DNA of 64,000 bases from DSWT01 sp035420085 (GTDB lineage: Bacteria > Chloroflexota > Anaerolineae > B4-G1 > SLSP01), in NCBI GenBank assembly GCA_035420085.1, contig DAOLUH010000005.1, positions 62,001 through 126,000 of the forward strand, given 5' to 3'. The position numbers and the translations under genes were made by a program. Positions 17,014 to 26,000 of this stretch are shown here, in pieces (position 1 is the stretch's first letter; each line of letters begins with the position of its first letter). The notes beneath the pieces are model-generated. The model worked only from the letters and a program-made list of their open reading frames with translations, was not told where the DNA came from and ran no database searches.

Positions 17014-19253
17014 GCTAATTCCTCCATACTCAGTTGCGAGAGCGCAATTTCGCGGTAAGTGGGGCATGTCTCCATCAGCTCGTGGTGGGTGCCCTTGCCG
17101 ACCATTTGCCCCTCTTCGAGGACGATGATCTGCTCGGCGTTCTTGATCGTTGCCACGCGCTGCGTGACGATGAGCAGCGTGCTGTCGCCAGTGTGCTGCT
17201 TGAGCGCGCGGCGCAACGCTGCGTCGGTCTTGAAGTCCAACGCGGAGAAGCTGTCGTCGAAAATGTAGATCGGCGGTTTTTTGACGAGCGCGCGGGCAAT
17301 CGCTAAACGCTGTTTCTGCCCGCCGGAGACGTTTGTTCCGCCTTGCGCGATCTCGGCGGCCAGGCCCTCCGGCTTGGCGTCAATGAATTCACTGGCTTGC
17401 GCGACCTCCGCCGCCCAGCGCAGCGTTTCTTCGTCGGCATCCTCGTCGGCGTAACGCAGATTGCTCTCGATGTCGCCGGAGAACAGCATACCGCGTTGCG
17501 GAATGTAGCCGATCTTGTCGCGCAGGTCGTGTTGCGCGACGTGGCGGATGTCCACGCCGTCAATCAGGATGGCGCCTTCTGTCACGTCGTAGAAGCGCGG
17601 GATGAGGTTGACGACGGTGGATTTGCCCGACCCGGTCGAGCCAACGATGGCCGTCGTCTGTCCTGGCTGCGCGGTGAAGGTGATGCCGCACAGCACATTC
17701 TCCTCCGCGCCGGGATAGCGGAAGCCGACGTCGCGGAATTCCACCGTCCCCTTGAAGGGCGTGGGGAACGTGTGCGGCGCTGCGGGGTCGTGGATGGAGG
17801 CTTCGGTCTCCAACACGTCGGCGATGCGGTCGCCGGAAACCGCCGCGCGCGGTAACATGATGAACATCATCGTCAGCATCAGGAACGACATCACGATTTG
17901 CATCGCGTATTGCAAGAAGGCCATCATATCGCCGACTTGCATCGTCGCTTCGGCCACCTGATGCGCGCCCACCCAGATAATCGCCAGTGACAGGCCATTC
18001 ATGATGAACATAATCACCGGCATCATGATTACCATCACGCGGTTGATGAACAGGCTCACGGCGGTCAGGTCTACGTTGGCTTTGTCGAAGCGGGCCTCCT
18101 CGAAGTCCTGCCGGTTGAAGGCACGGATGACCATCATACCGGACAACTGCTCACGCGCCACCAGGTTAAGGCGATCCACCAGCTTTTGGATGCTCTTGAA
18201 CTTGGGCAGGGCAATCGAAAAGACGACGGCAATCAGGCTCATGAGGAACGCCACCGCCACAGCGATCAGCCACCACATCGAAGAGCCTTTGCTCACCGCG
18301 CGGATGATGCCGCCGACGCCCATGATAGGCGCGTAGATGACCATACGCACCATCATCATTGTCACCATTTGCACCTGAGTCACGTCGTTGGTGGTGCGGG
18401 TGATGAGCGAGGCGGTGGAGAACTTGTCGAATTCCGCGCCGGAGAAGCCTTCCACCTTCTCGAAGACAGCGCGGCGCAGGTCGCGGGCCAGCCCGGCGGA
18501 CGTGCGCGCCGCCAGCAAGCCCACCGTGATGGTGCAGGCCACCGAGAGCAGCGTCACGAGCAACATTTGTGCGCCCACGCGCAGGATATAGGCCGTTTGC
18601 AGCTTCTCGGCATCAACGCCGAGCGCAGCATATTCCGCCTTGACCGCGCGCAGGGCGGCTTGCGTGACCATACTCTCGCCGAGCGCGGCGAAACGTTCTT
18701 GCAGCAGCGCCTTCATCTGTGTGCGTTGCGCTGCCGGCAGTTGCGTCAGCAGCTTGAACAGGTCCGTCCCCGCCGGCAGTTTGGTGAGATCGAAGCCGCC
18801 CATCCCGCCGCCCATCTGCGCGGCCTTGGCTGGATCGGCCATGATCTGCTCGATGACGGAGACGGCCAGCCACGCCTGGCTCACTGGCGGGGTCAAGGCT
18901 GTGACCGTGGCAGCGTCCACATCGCCGAGAATGTAGAGCGGTTCATCCGCCAGCGCAGGGTAGGTCTTCACCAGCGCGGCGTAGTCAGGCGACGTCGCAT
19001 TGACCAGCGTGTACTGCGCCAGCAGCGCCGTCTTATCCGCGTCGTCCAGGAAGAGCGCCAACCGTTCCAGGGTGCTTGTACGCATCGCGTCGGGCAGCGC
19101 GCGCTCCACGCCGCCTTGCTGGATGCCCACGTTGACGATGCGCGAGAGATAATCCGGCAGCGCCAGGTCGGCGTTCGCCTGCACGAAGAGCAGCACGACG
19201 GCGAGCAGGATCATCAGCGTATAGGGCTTCAAATATCGTGTTAATCGGGTCAT
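17010..19253 (-). CDS. Heterodimeric ABC exporter, subunit A (degenerate ATPase site)
   Basis: 747 residues. TM1 (about 10-30) is followed by an unusually long extracytoplasmic insertion (about 45-215, Ala/Leu-rich, with GGGMGGFDLTKLPAG) before the remaining five helices; the ATPase domain begins near 500. Walker A is GSTGSGKST (about 536-544), the signature is VSGGQ (canonical), and Walker B is IFDDSFSALD with Asp where the catalytic Glu belongs. It therefore supplies the signature motif for the active site, while its own Walker site is the degenerate one. It overlaps subunit B by 4 bases and follows the MarR gene by 35 bases. Confidence 0.94.
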   Translation of the reverse strand: MTRLTRYLKPYTLMILLAVVLLFVQANADLALPDYLSRIVNVGIQQGGVERALPDAMRTSTLERLALFLDDADKTALLAQYTLVNATSPDYAALVKTYPALADEPLYILGDVDAATVTALTPPVSQAWLAVSVIEQIMADPAKAAQMGGGMGGFDLTKLPAGTDLFKLLTQLPAAQRTQMKALLQERFAALGESMVTQAALRAVKAEYAALGVDAEKLQTAYILRVGAQMLLVTLLSVACTITVGLLAARTSAGLARDLRRAVFEKVEGFSGAEFDKFSTASLITRTTNDVTQVQMVTMMMVRMVIYAPIMGVGGIIRAVSKGSSMWWLIAVAVAFLMSLIAVVFSIALPKFKSIQKLVDRLNLVAREQLSGMMVIRAFNRQDFEEARFDKANVDLTAVSLFINRVMVIMMPVIMFIMNGLSLAIIWVGAHQVAEATMQVGDMMAFLQYAMQIVMSFLMLTMMFIMLPRAAVSGDRIADVLETEASIHDPAAPHTFPTPFKGTVEFRDVGFRYPGAEENVLCGITFTAQPGQTTAIVGSTGSGKSTVVNLIPRFYDVTEGAILIDGVDIRHVAQHDLRDKIGYIPQRGMLFSGDIESNLRYADEDADEETLRWAAEVAQASEFIDAKPEGLAAEIAQGGTNVSGGQKQRLAIARALVKKPPIYIFDDSFSALDFKTDAALRRALKQHTGDSTLLIVTQRVATIKNAEQIIVLEEGQMVGKGTHHELMETCPTYREIALSQLSMEELA

Positions 19254-19288
19254 ATAAGTTTATTCCTCCCCAGAGTGCGATTCAGCGC

Positions 19289-19765
19289 TCATTTTTGCGT
19301 AAAAATAAGGTCGTCATCCTGATCGAGTTGTCTGATTTTTTCGATCAAGAGGATCAGCGCCGCGTTCACCGCTTGTTGTTCGGTGGGCGTGAGCGTTTCC
19401 GCCAGGGCGCCGAGCCAATGTTGCCGCGCTTGCGCGCTGGCCTGAATGGTCGCGCGTCCTTTGTCGGTCAGCACGAGCATTTTGCTGCGCCGGTCGTTGG
19501 GGTCTTCGGAGCGTGCGATCAGCTCTTGCTGCACCAACCGGTCTAGCATCTGGCTGGCGGCGGCGCTGGTGACGCCCAACTCGTCGCCAATATCAGATAC
19601 GCTGCACACACCCTGCCGGTGAATGTTCAGCAGCGCGCCCATCTGCGACATCGAAAGATTGTTTTCCTTTGTGAAGAGGAAAACATGGCGCATCGAATGG
19701 TGCATAAAAACTTCAGCCCAGTCTTGCAATGTTTGAGTCAATGCCTCGTGGGTTGTGTTTGGCAT
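19289..19765 (-). CDS. MarR-family transcriptional regulator
   Basis: 158 residues, a normal MarR length. The winged helix lies at about 35-110: recognition helix SVSDIGDELGVTSAAASQMLDRLVQQELI, then the wing RSEDPNDRRSKMLVLTDKG, whose DxRxxxxxLT signature is visible. It is the first gene of the exporter operon, so it most likely represses its own promoter and the exporter until a ligand binds. A TTGACA-N16-TATAAT promoter and AT-rich dyad-like sequence lie immediately upstream. Confidence 0.93.
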   Translation of the reverse strand: MPNTTHEALTQTLQDWAEVFMHHSMRHVFLFTKENNLSMSQMGALLNIHRQGVCSVSDIGDELGVTSAAASQMLDRLVQQELIARSEDPNDRRSKMLVLTDKGRATIQASAQARQHWLGALAETLTPTEQQAVNAALILLIEKIRQLDQDDDLIFTQK

Positions 19766-19782
19766 AACGGTATCCTTGTGGC

Positions 19783-19838
19783 TAATTTAACTTAATTATT
19801 AATGCCGCTAATTATATAATATAGCTTAGAGATGTCAA
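19783..19838 (-). promoter_or_regulatory. Promoter and probable MarR operator of the exporter operon
   Basis: On the minus strand, TTGACA (19838-19833) and TATAAT (19816-19811) are separated by 16 bases: a consensus sigma-70-type promoter. Downstream of it, 19783-19803 holds AT-rich near-palindromic sequence (TTAACTTAATTATTAATG on the plus strand), the usual kind of site for autorepression by a MarR protein. A mobile element is inserted 4 bases upstream of the -35 box. Confidence 0.7.
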
Positions 19839-19842
19839 GTGA

Positions 19843-20009
19843 AAAAACTTGGAAATCTGTAATAGTCGAGAGGATATTGAACACATGGGTAACGCGCTTT
19901 TTCTACCGCCAAGTCGCCAAGTCCGCCAAGAAATCTTAAAAACTTGGCGCTCTTGGCGTCTTGGCGGTTGTTCAATATCATCCTGATGAGTACAAAAAAC
20001 TTGGAAATC
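19843..20009. mobile_element. 137-bp MITE-like element, copy A, with 15-bp target duplications
   Basis: The element occupies 19858-19994 (TGTAATAG...GATGAGTACA). Its ends form imperfect 26-bp inverted repeats (20 of 26 match, both starting TGTA and ending in TATTGAACA). Inside, three CGCCAAG-type units face three CTTGGCG units and would fold into a long hairpin. The 15-base direct repeat aaaaacttggaaatc flanks it on both sides (19843-19857 and 19995-20009). Copy B at 49985-50121 is inverted and differs at 2 of 137 bases, with a different 15-base duplication. No ORF is present, so mobility would need a transposase supplied in trans. Confidence 0.8.
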
Positions 20010-20079
20010 CCTCAAATCTGGCAGGGTTGAGCATGTTTTAGTTGTGGTTGCCGCCTCTGGCATTTCTGCTGAATTGGGA

Positions 20080-20085
20080 TAGAAT
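20080..20085 (+). promoter_or_regulatory. Possible -10 box of the cyclophilin genes
   Basis: TAGAAT lies 29 bases before the ATG of the cyclophilin gene; no good -35 is evident at the usual distance. Confidence 0.3.
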
Positions 20086-20113
20086 TTAAGGCAAACGCAT
20101 CTATGGAGGAGAT

Positions 20114-20917
20114 ATGTCGAAGTCAAAGAAAAGCTCATCAGCGAAGAAACGGCCTTACAAAACCTCGCCGTCCAAGAAGACGGCGGTCAACAAGAAGCCA
20201 CTGCCGAATACAATCAAAAAAGGCGCAGTTGCTGCTGCGGCAGCCAAAAAGGCCAAAACACAGCGTTGGTGGTGGATTGCGGGCATTGCCGTCATTGTCT
20301 TTCTTTTGGTCGGCGGTCTGATTTTGCTCCTTAATCGGGGCGATAAGGGCGGCGCTGCCGATGCCGAACTCCCGACCAATCCGAATATGCCCAAGGATCC
20401 AGCGGCGCGGAATGGAATGTACTCGGAGCGACCCGCCCTGACCATTGATCCACTGAAGACGTACATCGCCACCATTGAGACGGCCAAAGGGAACATCGTA
20501 CTGGAATTGTATCCTAAAAAAGCGCCCATTACGGTGAACAACTTTGTTTTTCTCGCGCGCGAAGGATTCTACGACAACACGACCTTTCACCGCGTGATCT
20601 CGAACTTTATGGCGCAGGCCGGCGACCCCACCGGCACGGGGACAGGGGGGCCGGGGTATCAGTTTGGCGACGAATTTGATCCCGATTTGAGGTTCGACGG
20701 TCCCGGTGTGTTGGCCATGGCGAACGCCGGGTTGAACACCAATGGCAGCCAGTTCTTCATCACCTTCACGGAGACGCCGTGGTTGGACGGCAAACATACC
20801 ATCTTCGGCAAAGTGATCGAGGGGTTCGACGTGCTGCTCTCGATTAGCTTGCGTGATCCTGCCACGGCGACGACGCCCGGCGACCTGATCAAAACCATCC
20901 GCATCACGGAGAAATAA
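20114..20917 (+). CDS. Membrane-anchored cyclophilin-type peptidyl-prolyl isomerase
   Basis: 267 residues. A very basic N-terminal tail (1-50, Lys-rich), one membrane helix (about 52-75), then a cyclophilin domain (about 115-265) facing outward. The active-site set is intact: FHRVISNFMAQAGDPTG supplies the Arg, Phe and Gln equivalents, and ANAGLNTNGSQFFITF and the Trp of ETPWLDGKH are present. It should catalyse cis-trans isomerisation of Xaa-Pro bonds in exported proteins, fitting the many Pro-rich secreted proteins nearby. ggagga lies before the ATG. It shares the operon with the DsbA-cyclophilin fusion, 5 bases downstream. Confidence 0.93.
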   Translation: MSKSKKSSSAKKRPYKTSPSKKTAVNKKPLPNTIKKGAVAAAAAKKAKTQRWWWIAGIAVIVFLLVGGLILLLNRGDKGGAADAELPTNPNMPKDPAARNGMYSERPALTIDPLKTYIATIETAKGNIVLELYPKKAPITVNNFVFLAREGFYDNTTFHRVISNFMAQAGDPTGTGTGGPGYQFGDEFDPDLRFDGPGVLAMANAGLNTNGSQFFITFTETPWLDGKHTIFGKVIEGFDVLLSISLRDPATATTPGDLIKTIRITEK

Positions 20918-20922
20918 CCGGT

Positions 20923-22269
20923 ATGACTGTAGCGCGCGTATCGAAAATCCTTCTGCCGCTGGCGATGCTCATCCTGTTCGTGGGGGGATGCAGCGGGACT
21001 TCTGTAGCAAATGAAGCGCAACCGACCCCTGTGGTTGTAGCCACAGCGGTCCCGGCTACGCCTAAACCGACCGCAACGTCTGCGCCAAAGTCCACCCCTG
21101 CGGACGTCAACCAGGCTTTCCAGGAGTCGTTCCTGGGATTGACGGGTGCGCCCTACAATGACGGTGCGTCCCAGGTAAAGTACCCTGGCGGGCCATCCGG
21201 GACGCGCTGGTTGCCTGCATTGGGGGCCGTAGATGCGCCGGTTACGGTGATGGAGTTCAGCGAAATCTTCTGCGGGCACTGTCGCAACTTCAACACGAAT
21301 AGTCTTGAGGGAATCCTTACAGACTACGTGGCGACCGGGAAAGTGCGCTACGTGGGGCATCTGATGGCTTTTAACCGCGCAGAATCGCAACAATACCTCG
21401 GCGCCGCCATGTGCGCCGCCGAACAGGGGAAGTATTTTGCCTACGAACACGCTGTCTTTACCGCCATCGGCAACAACACCTTTGACCTCGACGCCGCAGC
21501 CAAAGAAGTGGGGCTGAATCTTGAGCAGTTCGGCGCGTGCAAGACAGAGAACCGTTATGCGGGCGCTGTCGTTGATGCGTCGAACGCGGCGTATCAGCGT
21601 GGCATCACCGCCACGCCGACCTTTTTCGTCAACGGGCAAAAAGTGCAGGGCAACAATCCCGCCGAAATCCGGCGTCTTATTGAAGAAGCGCTCAACGGTG
21701 GACAACCCACCCAAACCACACAACAAGGAGCTATACCTATGCCTAAAAATCCAGCCGATCGCAATGGAATGTATACCACGCCGCCGGCGATGGTCATTGA
21801 CCCCACGAAAACCTACATCGCCACCATCGTGACCGCGAAAGGCGACATCGTGGTGCAGCTATTTGCCGACAAAGCGCCCAACACTGTCAACAACTTTGTT
21901 TTCCTCGCGCGCGAAGGGTTCTATGACAACACGACCTTTCACCGTGTCATCGCGGACTTTATGGCGCAGGCCGGCGACCCCACCGGAACCGGTCGCGGTG
22001 GGCCGGGATACCGTTTTGCCGATGAATTCGATGCCACGCTGAAGCATGACGGCCCCGGTGTGCTCTCGATGGCGAACGCCGGTCCCAATACGAATGGCAG
22101 CCAGTTCTTCATCACCTTCGTGGAGACGCCGTGGTTGAATGGGCGTCACACTGTCTTCGGCAAGGTCATTGACGGATTGGATGTGCTGAAATCTATCAGC
22201 CTCCGCGATCCCCAGACCGCTACCACGCCCGGCGACCTGATCAAAACGATCCGCATCGAGGAGAAGTAG
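20923..22269 (+). CDS. DsbA-like thiol oxidoreductase fused to cyclophilin, lipoprotein
   Basis: 448 residues. A lipobox (FVGGC, Cys23) and a Thr/Pro linker lead to a DsbA/thioredoxin_4 domain (about 85-265) with active site CGHC and the cis-Pro loop ATPTFFVNG. A complete cyclophilin domain follows (about 285-448), with FHRVIADFMAQAGDPTG, ANAGPNTNGSQFFITF and ETPWLNGRH. One protein would thus introduce disulfides and isomerise prolines outside the membrane. The cyclophilin half resembles the gene upstream closely, including the leader MPKxPAxRNGMY, so the fusion probably arose by local duplication. An in-frame ATG with its own ribosome site exists at the domain junction (21739). Confidence 0.92.
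   Translation: MTVARVSKILLPLAMLILFVGGCSGTSVANEAQPTPVVVATAVPATPKPTATSAPKSTPADVNQAFQESFLGLTGAPYNDGASQVKYPGGPSGTRWLPALGAVDAPVTVMEFSEIFCGHCRNFNTNSLEGILTDYVATGKVRYVGHLMAFNRAESQQYLGAAMCAAEQGKYFAYEHAVFTAIGNNTFDLDAAAKEVGLNLEQFGACKTENRYAGAVVDASNAAYQRGITATPTFFVNGQKVQGNNPAEIRRLIEEALNGGQPTQTTQQGAIPMPKNPADRNGMYTTPPAMVIDPTKTYIATIVTAKGDIVVQLFADKAPNTVNNFVFLAREGFYDNTTFHRVIADFMAQAGDPTGTGRGGPGYRFADEFDATLKHDGPGVLSMANAGPNTNGSQFFITFVETPWLNGRHTVFGKVIDGLDVLKSISLRDPQTATTPGDLIKTIRIEEK
21725..21741 (+). promoter_or_regulatory. Internal ribosome binding site and in-frame ATG at the domain junction
   Basis: aaggag (21725-21730) stands 8 bases before ATG 21739, in frame with the fusion gene and exactly at the start of the cyclophilin half (MPKNPADRNGMY). 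Translation from here would give a free 176-residue cyclophilin without export signal. It may equally be a relic of the separate gene before fusion. Confidence 0.55.
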
Positions 22270-22270
22270 G

Positions 22271-22337
22271 CGTAAAACGTGAAACGTAAAACGTAAGACG
22301 TAAGGGGATCAATCCCACGTTTTACGCTTTACGTTTT
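22271..22337. repeat. CGTAAAR hairpin (copy 3)
   Basis: Left-arm units CGTAAAAC/CGTGAAA/CGTAAGA and right arm CACGTTTTACGCTTTACG with a short GGGGATCAATCCC inner stem, located two bases after the fusion gene stop and 14 bases before the next ATG. Confidence 0.7.
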
Positions 22338-22350
22338 TAAGGAAGGTGCG

Positions 22351-22932
22351 ATGAGAACGCGCGTACTCGCCATACTTGTGGGATGTGTGTTGCTTGCCGG
22401 TCTGTGGGGCTGTCAGAAAGCGCCCTCGCGGCCAGAGATGGCGACGCCCCTACCTACATCATCCGGCGCGACCGCGGCTTTCTTGCTGAGCAGCCCGGCC
22501 TTCACGCGCGGTCAGGCGATCCCCGCGCTCTACACCTGCGACGGCGCAGATAGCTCACCCGCGCTGTCGTGGGCCGATCCACCTGCCGGAACGCAGAGCT
22601 TCGCGCTCATCGTCTCTGATCCCGATGCGCCGATGGGAACGTGGGTGCATTGGGTGGTTTACAACATCCCCGCCGACGTGCGCAGCCTGCCGGAGGCGAT
22701 TATGGATGACGCGGGGCTGCCTGGCGGCGCCCACGGCAAGAACAGTTGGGGCCGCCTGGATTACGGCGGCCCTTGTCCGCCGAGCGGCACCCATCGCTAT
22801 TTCTTCAAATTGTACGCGCTGGACGCGCTGCTCACTCCTGCCGGCGACGCGACGCAAAAACAAGTCCTTGCCGCTATGGAGGGCCACATCCTGGCCGAAA
22901 CAGAATTGATGGGCGTCTACAAACGCCAATAG
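22351..22932 (+). CDS. YbhB/YbcL-family PEBP-like lipoprotein
   Basis: 193 residues. A lipoprotein signal (LAGLWGC, Cys21) and a linker precede a phosphatidylethanolamine-binding-protein fold (about 45-192). Both family signatures are present: SDPDAPMGTWVHWVVYNIP and GPCPPSGTHRYFFKLYALD, which line the anion-binding pocket. Bacterial members have no settled function; they are proposed to bind small phospho-ligands or inhibit proteases. It follows the fold-catalyst genes after a repeat hairpin and is itself followed by another such hairpin, so it may be a single transcript. Confidence 0.92.
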   Translation: MRTRVLAILVGCVLLAGLWGCQKAPSRPEMATPLPTSSGATAAFLLSSPAFTRGQAIPALYTCDGADSSPALSWADPPAGTQSFALIVSDPDAPMGTWVHWVVYNIPADVRSLPEAIMDDAGLPGGAHGKNSWGRLDYGGPCPPSGTHRYFFKLYALDALLTPAGDATQKQVLAAMEGHILAETELMGVYKRQ

Positions 22933-22940
22933 TATTTGTA

Positions 22941-23028
22941 AAACGTAAAGCGTAAAACGTAAAGCGTGAAACGTAAAGCGTGAAACGTAAAAGCGGGGAT
23001 TTGCTTACGTTTTACGTCTTACGTTTTG
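22941..23028. repeat. CGTAAAR hairpin (copy 4, longest)
   Basis: Seven tandem units of CGTAAAA/CGTAAAG/CGTGAAA in the left arm, and TTACGTTTTACGTCTTACG in the right arm. It separates the PEBP gene from the signalling island. Confidence 0.7.
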
Positions 23029-23060
23029 GTTCACCGAGCACGCCTTGAGAGGATGGCATC

Positions 23061-26000
23061 ATGAACTCTCTCCCGGGTTTTGCTAAGCAGGTAGAGCGCG
23101 AAGGGGAATTGACCCACTGGCTAAATCGCCTGCTGTATTATCACCCCTCACTGTTGCTCTATTTGCGTGATCTGCTGGACGTAGTGACCGCTTACATCCC
23201 CATGGTCATCGCCGCCCCCATCCTGGAAGCGCCGGTCGCCGGGCCGATGGGACTTTCGCTGGACGGCACGGTGATGTTCGCCGACATTGACGGCTTTACG
23301 CCGTTATCCGAGCAATTCTCTCGCGCCAGCTCCGACGCCGGCGCTGAAGAATTGACCGAGCTGATTGACCGCTTCCTGGAGATTCTGATCCGCATCACCG
23401 CGCAGTATGGCGGCGACTTGCAGAAATTCGCTGGCGACGCCGGGATGGTGCTCTTCCAGGGCGAGCAGCACGCCTTGCGGGCTGTGGCGGCCTCGCTGGA
23501 AGTGCAGGCCGCGATGAAAGCGCAGATGGGCGAAGTGGAAACCTCGTTGGGGCGTTTCCCGCTGCGTGTGGCGATTGGCTTGGGCAGCGGGCGCATGGTC
23601 GGCCTGGGCCTGGGCGATCACGCGGGACGCGAGTTGCTGCCCGCTGGCCCTCCGCTGGCTGCGATGGGCCGTGCGCAGACAGCAGCGCCGCCCGCCGAAA
23701 CCGTCCTCGATATCAGCACCAGGCAGGCGTGCCAAGGTCAGGTGGATTGTGTTGCCCTCGGCGAGGACCTGTTTCAAGTGCTGGCGCTGAAGCAAACGCC
23801 TACCGCGCATGGTATGATGGCCCTCCCCCGTCCCCCGCAACTTGAGGATGACGAACTGCTGGTGTGGTTCCTCTCCCGCCTGGACGCGCTTACCCCCTAT
23901 CTGGCGCCCAGTCTCCTGGAACGCCTGGTCGCCGCCCCCACGCTGGACCGCATCCGCACCGGCAGCGAGCGCCGTTGGGTGACGGTGATGATGCTTTCGG
24001 TGGAAGGACTGCCTGATCTAATGCCCTGCTGGGGCGATGAAGCGCGGCTACAATCCGCCGTCGAAGAGCCGAACCAAATCTTCATCCAGATCCGCGATGC
24101 CATCCAACGCTATGACGGCATCGTCAACAAAATCACGGTCTCGCCGAGCGGCCCGTACATCATGGCGCTCTTTGGCGCGCCGCGCGCGCACGAAGACGAT
24201 CCCTTGCGGGCGGTGCTGGCGGCCCTGGAGTTGCAGGAAATGTTCGGCGGATCGCTCAGTTTTGGCATCAACACAGGCTATGTCTTCGCCGGTGATGTGG
24301 GTACGGCGCGGCGGCGTGAATACACCGTCATGGGCGACGAGGTCAACCTGGCCGCCCGGCTGATGTCCAAGTGCCGGCCGGGCGAAATCTGGCTGGGGCC
24401 GAATACCTCGCACCACCCCGCCGTCACCCGGCGCGTGGCGGGCGAATTCGGCGCGCCGACCAAGTTCAAGGGCAAGACCGAACTGCTGACGCCTTTCATC
24501 GCGCGTGGGCTGCGACCGGTCTTCCTGGGCGCGCCGGCCTCCGATGTCACGATTGTGGGGCGCGATGAGGAATTTGCGCAACTCGCGCGCGTCCTGGAAG
24601 AAACGCAGGCCGGAGAATCGCGGGTCGTGTTGCTTCACGGCGGCGCCGGGGTCGGTAAAAGCCGCCTCGTGCAAGAATTGACCCGGCTCGCGGAGAAGAA
24701 TGGCTTTGCCGTCCACATGGGCATCACGCCTTCCTATGCCGAGCACCTGCCCTATGCTGGATGGGACAGCGCGTTAGCGTCGCTGTTTGGGCTGGAAGCA
24801 TTGGAACAGGATGCGCGGCAGGAACGCCTGGTGACAGTGCTGGAACGTTACGCGGTTGATCCCTGGGCGGCGCTCGTCGCGCCGTTGGTGGGGCTGACGG
24901 TAGCGCCTTCGCCGGACGTACTCTCGCTGGCCCCGACTATGCGCGATATGCAGCGCCAATCCACGTTGCTGCAACTGTGGCAGCAGGCCGCGCAGGAACA
25001 GCCGCGCCTGCTCATCCTCGACAACGTCCATTGGATGTCCCCGGCCTCGCTGGAGATGTTGGACGTGCTCGTGCAAACGCCGCTGGCTGTCCCGTTGATG
25101 ATCGTGGCGACGTACCGCGATGAGCCGGCTATCCTGCGGCGCTGGCCGGTTAGCGCGCGGGTGATTGATTTGCCTCTCGGCTCGTTGACCGCGCGCGCGA
25201 TGCAGGCTTTGGTGCAGCGTCTTTTCGAGGATATGCCGCTGCCATCCGAAGTGATCCAGTGGGTGGCGGCGCGCAGTAGCGGGTTGCCCTTGTTTGCGAC
25301 TGAGGCCGTGCGCGCGCTCATCAATTCCGGCGTTCTGCTGCGGCGCGACCATGCCTGGGAGCTGACCGGCTCGCTGGACGACTTCCCCCTGCCCGATATG
25401 GTCTACGGCCTGATCCAGAGCCGCATTGACCAACTCTCCCCGCCGGATCGCCACCTGCTGCGCGCGGCGGCGGCGGTCGGCGACGAAATGACGGTTCCCA
25501 CGTTGGTCGCTGCCTACGGCGAAGAAAGTGACACGATGGTGCGGCGGCGCATTCCGCAGCTTTCTCCCTTCGGCCTGGTGCCGCACGCCACGGCTTTCGA
25601 GATTTTGATGTTCCACCAGCCGTTGGTGCGCGAGGTCGCCTATCGTGGGCTGCCGCATCGCGTCCAACGCCTGATCCACCAACGCCTGACCGAGTACCTG
25701 GACTACTACCGCGAACGGGCCGCGCCGAATTGGCTGACCTTGATGGCCTATCACGCTTATGAAGCACGGCTGTGGGAGCGCGCTGTTGAGGTGAACCTGG
25801 AACTGGGCCGTCAGGCCGTCCATTCGTATCTGGCGGAACAGGCGCGCCAGGCCCTTGAGCGCGTGTTGGAGGCTGCGGACGCCGGGGGACTGGCCGTCCC
25901 GCAGGCGCGTTTTGAGGCGCACCATCTCCTGGGCGACACGTTGACCAGCTTTGGCCTCTACGAAGAGGCGCTGGCGCACCTCCACGCGGCGCGCACGATG

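Noticed and set aside
19843..20009. Attachment sites of an integrated 30-kb element bounded by the two 134-137 bp repeats
   Set aside because: The repeats are inverted, each has its own flanking duplication, and the genes between them include no integrase or other mobile functions.
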